Positions 60,782-64,000 of a stretch of DNA of 64,000 bases are shown in pieces. The notes beneath the pieces are model-generated. The model was not told where the DNA came from and made no database searches. It worked only from the letters and a program-made list of their open reading frames with translations. A program made the position numbers and the translations under genes. The number at the start of each line of letters is the position of its first letter. Position 1 is the first letter of the stretch. The stretch comes from Psychrobacillus sp032154225. Its GTDB lineage: Bacteria > Bacillota > Bacilli > Bacillales_A > Planococcaceae. The stretch covers positions 620,001-684,000 of the forward strand of contig NZ_JALDYF010000001.1 in assembly GCF_032154225.1 (NCBI RefSeq), read 5' to 3'.

Positions 60782-61741
60782 TTAAATTTGCCATTTTTTT
60801 CGAACTTCAGTTGCTTCATTTACCATTCGAGTAATTAACTCTTCTGTGGAGGGGATATCTTTAATCAAACCAACTGATTGGCCAGCCCAACCAAAGCCAG
60901 CATCACTATTGCCTTCATAGATAAATTGCTTATTAGCTTCTCCACTAATATAATCCTTTAAAGCATCGTATGTTGGATTTTCCTTTTCCATACTTAAAAT
61001 AGCTTCTGTCCAGCTATTTGTAATAGCTCTTGCCGGTGCACCGATAGATCGTTTAATAACAGTTGTATCTGTTTCTTCGCTCGTAAGCAATGCTTGTTTA
61101 TAAGCAGCCGAAGCATGGATACATTCTTTCGTTGCGATAAAGCGTGTTCCCATTTCAATCCCTTCTGCTCCAAGGGCATGTGCAGCCATCCATCCTCTTC
61201 CATCTGCAATTCCACCTGATGCTATTACAGGTATAGAAACTGCATCCACAACTTGTGGAATTAAAACGATTGAACCGACATCATCTCTTCCAAGATGACC
61301 GCCACCTTCTTGACCAACAACCATTACTGCATCCGCACCAAGCTGCTCCGCTTTTTGTGCTTGGCGTTTAGCAGCTACAAGAACTAGTTTTTTTATCGAT
61401 GTATGTGCAAGCTTTTCTAAAATAGGTGCTGGATTCCCTCCTGTCATTGATATTACAGGAACCTGCTCCTCTATTGCTACTTGCAACATATGTTCATAAG
61501 GTCTGCCCGTTTGACCGATAGCAAAGTTTACTCCGAACGGTTTGTTCGTCAGCTTTCTCACTTTTTGTATTTCCTCACGAAGTTCTTCAGGTGTTTGTAA
61601 GCTCATTGCAGTTACTTGCCCTAGTCCGCCAGCATTAGAAACAGCCGCACATAAATCAGAATACGCCAAATAAGCAAGCCCACCTTGAATAATCGGATAT
61701 TGTATATCCAATAAATCAGTTACCCTTGTTTGAAAAGTCAT
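60782..61741 (-). CDS. Nitronate monooxygenase family flavoprotein
   Basis: A 319-residue FMN-dependent TIM-barrel protein of the nitronate monooxygenase / FabK family. YPIIQGGLAYLAYSDLCAAVSNAGGLGQVTA begins the barrel; GADAVMVVGQEGGGHLGR carries the GxxxGGHxG flavin motif and VIASGGIADGRGWMAAHALGAEGIEMGTRF the phosphate loop. Nitronate oxidation or enoyl-ACP reduction cannot be separated by eye. ATG 61741 (MTFQTR) lies 7 bases after GGGAGG; earlier starts are not supported. Confidence 0.88.
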   Translation of the reverse strand: MTFQTRVTDLLDIQYPIIQGGLAYLAYSDLCAAVSNAGGLGQVTAMSLQTPEELREEIQKVRKLTNKPFGVNFAIGQTGRPYEHMLQVAIEEQVPVISMTGGNPAPILEKLAHTSIKKLVLVAAKRQAQKAEQLGADAVMVVGQEGGGHLGRDDVGSIVLIPQVVDAVSIPVIASGGIADGRGWMAAHALGAEGIEMGTRFIATKECIHASAAYKQALLTSEETDTTVIKRSIGAPARAITNSWTEAILSMEKENPTYDALKDYISGEANKQFIYEGNSDAGFGWAGQSVGLIKDIPSTEELITRMVNEATEVRKKWQI

Positions 61742-61878
61742 CCTCATCCCTCCCGTTGCTTTAAGTGTAAAAGAATTAGCGTAATGATTCAATTCAGAAT
61801 AATTTTTATAGTCACGAATGTTTGAAAGTGCTATAATTCACTTGTTTTTAAAAAATATTTGAAGAGGTGGTATGAGCG

Positions 61879-63348
61879 TTGTCACAATTAGAAACTCCTT
61901 TGTTCGATGCCCTACTTAAGCATCGAAATCGTCATCCTATCCAGTTTCACATTCCTGGGCATAAAAAAGGGAAAGGGATGGACCCTGCATTTCGAGAGTT
62001 CGTTGGAGATAATGTACTTTCCATAGATTTAATTAATATTGCCCCGTTAGATGATTTGCATTCTCCCAAAGGTGTTATTAAACATGCACAACAACTAGCT
62101 GCTGAAGCTTTTGGGGCGGATGAAACATTTTTCTCTGTACAAGGTACAAGCGGTGCAATTATGACAATGATCCTTACTATTTGTGGGCCTGGTGATAAAT
62201 TATTAGTTCCACGAAATGTTCATAAATCAATTATGTCAGCAATCGTTTTCGCTGGTGCAATTCCAGTTTTTATCCACCCAGAAGTTGATAAAGAATTAGG
62301 CATTTCACATGGCATTTCTGCAGAATCTGTAGAAAAGGCTTTAAATGCACATCCCGACGCAAAAGGTGTTCTAGTCATTAATCCAACCTATTTCGGTTTA
62401 GCAGCTGATTTGAAAAAGATTGTTGATATATCACATAAACGAGGTATTCCTGTTGTAGTAGATGAGGCTCATGGAGTGCATATTCACTTCCATAAATCTC
62501 TACCTATTTCAGCGATGGAAGCTGGTGCTGATATGGCAGCTACTTCTGTTCATAAGCTTGGCGGCTCCATGACGCAAAGTTCCATTTTAAACGTTCGAAA
62601 AGGACTAGTTTCTACAAAACGAGTTCAGTCGATTTTGTCGATGTTAACGACTACTTCTACTTCATATCCTCTTCTAGCATCACTAGATACGGCTAGAAGG
62701 CAGTTAGCGATACATGGTGAGGATTTAATAGGAGATTCGATAAGACTTGCTAAAGACGCTCGAAAGCGCATTAATTCGATTCCTCATTTACGATGTGTAG
62801 GAGAAGAAATTTTACAGTCTTCTGCAACATTTGATATGGACCCAACGAAGCTATTAATTAATGTGAAAAATTTAGGCATGACTGGCTATGAGGCAGAAGC
62901 TTGGTTGCGTGAGAAAGCAAACATTGAAGTAGAGCTATCCGATTTGTATAATATTCTTTGTTTAATAACAATTGGCGATACTAAAAAAGAAATAAATTTA
63001 CTTATTAATGCACTAACACGTATGGTAGCTGACTTTGACGTCGAGATTGTCGTAGCAGAACCTTCTGTTACATTGCCTGATATCCCTAAACTCGCTATGT
63101 CACCTCGTGATGCATTTTATGCCAAAACAGAAGCTGTGCAACTGAGTGAAGCAAGTGGACGTATATCTGCTGAATTCGTTATGGTGTATCCACCTGGTAT
63201 TCCTATTTTTATTCCCGGGGAAATAATTACACAGGGGAATATTGATTATATACGCATGAATGTGGAAGCTGGTCTTCCTGTTCAAGGTCCAGAAGATGAT
63301 TCATTAGAAATGATCCATGTTATTAAAGAACAACAACCGATTATATAA
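61879..63348 (+). CDS. speA: Arginine/lysine/ornithine decarboxylase (SpeA-like)
   Basis: A 489-residue PLP-dependent fold-type I decarboxylase. FHIPGHKKGKGM begins the family, FSVQGTSGAIMTMILT binds the cofactor, VVVDEAHGVH stacks with the ring, and the PLP lysine is Lys226 in TSVHKLGGS. B. subtilis SpeA (arginine to agmatine, for polyamines) has the same length and the same position next to yktA; lysine or ornithine specificity is not excluded. The start is TTG 61879 with AGAGGTG upstream. Confidence 0.9.
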   Translation: MSQLETPLFDALLKHRNRHPIQFHIPGHKKGKGMDPAFREFVGDNVLSIDLINIAPLDDLHSPKGVIKHAQQLAAEAFGADETFFSVQGTSGAIMTMILTICGPGDKLLVPRNVHKSIMSAIVFAGAIPVFIHPEVDKELGISHGISAESVEKALNAHPDAKGVLVINPTYFGLAADLKKIVDISHKRGIPVVVDEAHGVHIHFHKSLPISAMEAGADMAATSVHKLGGSMTQSSILNVRKGLVSTKRVQSILSMLTTTSTSYPLLASLDTARRQLAIHGEDLIGDSIRLAKDARKRINSIPHLRCVGEEILQSSATFDMDPTKLLINVKNLGMTGYEAEAWLREKANIEVELSDLYNILCLITIGDTKKEINLLINALTRMVADFDVEIVVAEPSVTLPDIPKLAMSPRDAFYAKTEAVQLSEASGRISAEFVMVYPPGIPIFIPGEIITQGNIDYIRMNVEAGLPVQGPEDDSLEMIHVIKEQQPII

Positions 63349-63353
63349 AAATT

Positions 63354-63390
63354 CAAAAAAGAGATGAAAGATAACCTTCATCTCTTTTTA
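63354..63390. terminator. Terminator between speA and lrgB-like gene
   Basis: AAAAGAGATGAA/TTCATCTCTTTTT hairpin between convergent genes, usable in both directions. Confidence 0.85.
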
Positions 63391-64000
63391 TATTAGAAGC
63401 CAAACAACGATTGGACAAATAAATGCCCCGACAACAGCACTTAATGTCATTGCAACTGATCCCATCGACAATGCCTGCTCCCCGTATTCAGAAAGCTTTG
63501 AAACACCGAATCCATGTGAAGCACTTCCAATAGAAACCCCTCTACTCACTGTCTTTTCAATACGAAATACTTTTAAACAAAACGGTCCAGCTATCGCCCC
63601 AGTTAAACCGGCAACCATAACAAACACTACAGTTAAAGCGGGGTTCCCTCCTACTGATTCACTAATCTGCATAGCTACAGGAGTTGTAATCGATTTAGAT
63701 AAAAGCGAAAGTAATAGCTCATCTTCTAATTTCATTAACTTAGCAAATAAGACGATACTAATAATTCCAGAAAGCAAAGCTACGATTACGCTTGAAAAAA
63801 TAGATACCGCATTTTTCTTAATGCTTTCCCTTTGTGTGTATAAAGGATATGCCAAACTTACAACAGCTGGCCCGAGCATAACATCAATCCATTTTGCTCC
63901 GCCCATATACACATCATACGGCACGGAAAAAATGCTTAATACTACAATGATAAGAATGGTTGCCGTTAGCACTGGAAATAAAAAAGGATTTCCAAAACGT
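63388..64000 (-). CDS. lrgB: LrgB/CidB-family membrane protein (5' end outside window)
   Basis: A LrgB-type membrane protein; with LrgA-like partners this family modulates murein hydrolase activity or pyruvate transport. Six or more helices are visible, with LGPAVVSLAYPLY, SKSITTPVAMQISESVGG and GSASHGFGVSKLSEYGEQALSMGSVAMTLSAV as family blocks. The frame stays open to the right edge (RFGNPFLFPVLTATIL), which matches the usual N-terminal region, so the true start lies beyond 64000 and the GTG at 63972 is internal. Confidence 0.92.
   Translation of the reverse strand, partial: RFGNPFLFPVLTATILIIVVLSIFSVPYDVYMGGAKWIDVMLGPAVVSLAYPLYTQRESIKKNAVSIFSSVIVALLSGIISIVLFAKLMKLEDELLLSLLSKSITTPVAMQISESVGGNPALTVVFVMVAGLTGAIAGPFCLKVFRIEKTVSRGVSIGSASHGFGVSKLSEYGEQALSMGSVAMTLSAVVGAFICPIVVWLLI

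Noticed and set aside
63388..63972. Complete lrgB gene starting at GTG 63972
   Set aside because: Family-typical sequence continues in frame to the window edge, so the GTG is internal and the gene is cut.

Overview
The window is a chromosomal segment of a low-GC, endospore-forming Bacillales. Gene order follows the Bacillus subtilis path speA-ykt-yla-cta-ylb-dcw-spoIIG almost gene for gene, read here mostly on the minus strand. Features that point to Planococcaceae (Psychrobacillus, Lysinibacillus, Sporosarcina type) are a dcw cluster without murE, murG or murB, a DUF3397 gene beside bshC, and intergenic repeats of a kind common in that family. The genus is an inference.

Layout: 1-15783 is the cell-division and wall cluster, transcribed mraZ-rsmH-ftsL-pbpB-spoVD-mraY-murD-spoVE-divIB-ylxW-ylxX-sbp-ftsA-ftsZ and followed by the 5' end of spoIIGA. 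16029-18990 holds bshC, a DUF3397 gene and panE. 19990-23141 is a biotin-dependent acyl-CoA carboxylase operon with a perfect CcpA-type cre in its promoter. 23375-32607 carries gerR, an enoyl-CoA hydratase, rpmF, ylbN, tmcAL, ylbL, ylbJ, coaD, rsmD, an unknown membrane protein and ylbG. 32740-39765 has a phosphodiesterase, ricF, a thioesterase, a divergent murE-like/aspartokinase-like pair, ylbC, yugN and a ytvI-type gene. 40410-48602 is the cytochrome caa3 oxidase and heme A module. 49230-63348 holds pyc, ftsW, the yla genes, typA, the ykt genes, a nitronate monooxygenase family gene and speA. The right edge cuts a lrgB gene.

The most interesting candidate system is the divergent pair at 34693-36998. 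One gene encodes a MurE ligase with the DNPR and GKGHE motifs of meso-diaminopimelate-adding enzymes. The other encodes a DapG-like aspartokinase that has lost its regulatory ACT domains. They sit where B. subtilis has the sporulation genes ylbD-ylbE, and both may be read from mother-cell sigma-K-like promoters. Planococcaceae use lysine or ornithine in the vegetative wall but DAP in the spore cortex, so I propose a dedicated, feedback-insensitive DAP branch for cortex synthesis.

The second is a family of five dispersed intergenic repeats of about 570-680 bp, all in one orientation and four of them in convergent gene junctions. They have nested hairpins with compensatory changes and a vestigial small reading frame. 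Other observations are an in-frame amber codon at the expected start of spoVE, two probable AUU starts, a three-repeat MraZ operator, and a Spo0A-type spoIIG promoter with a long spacer.
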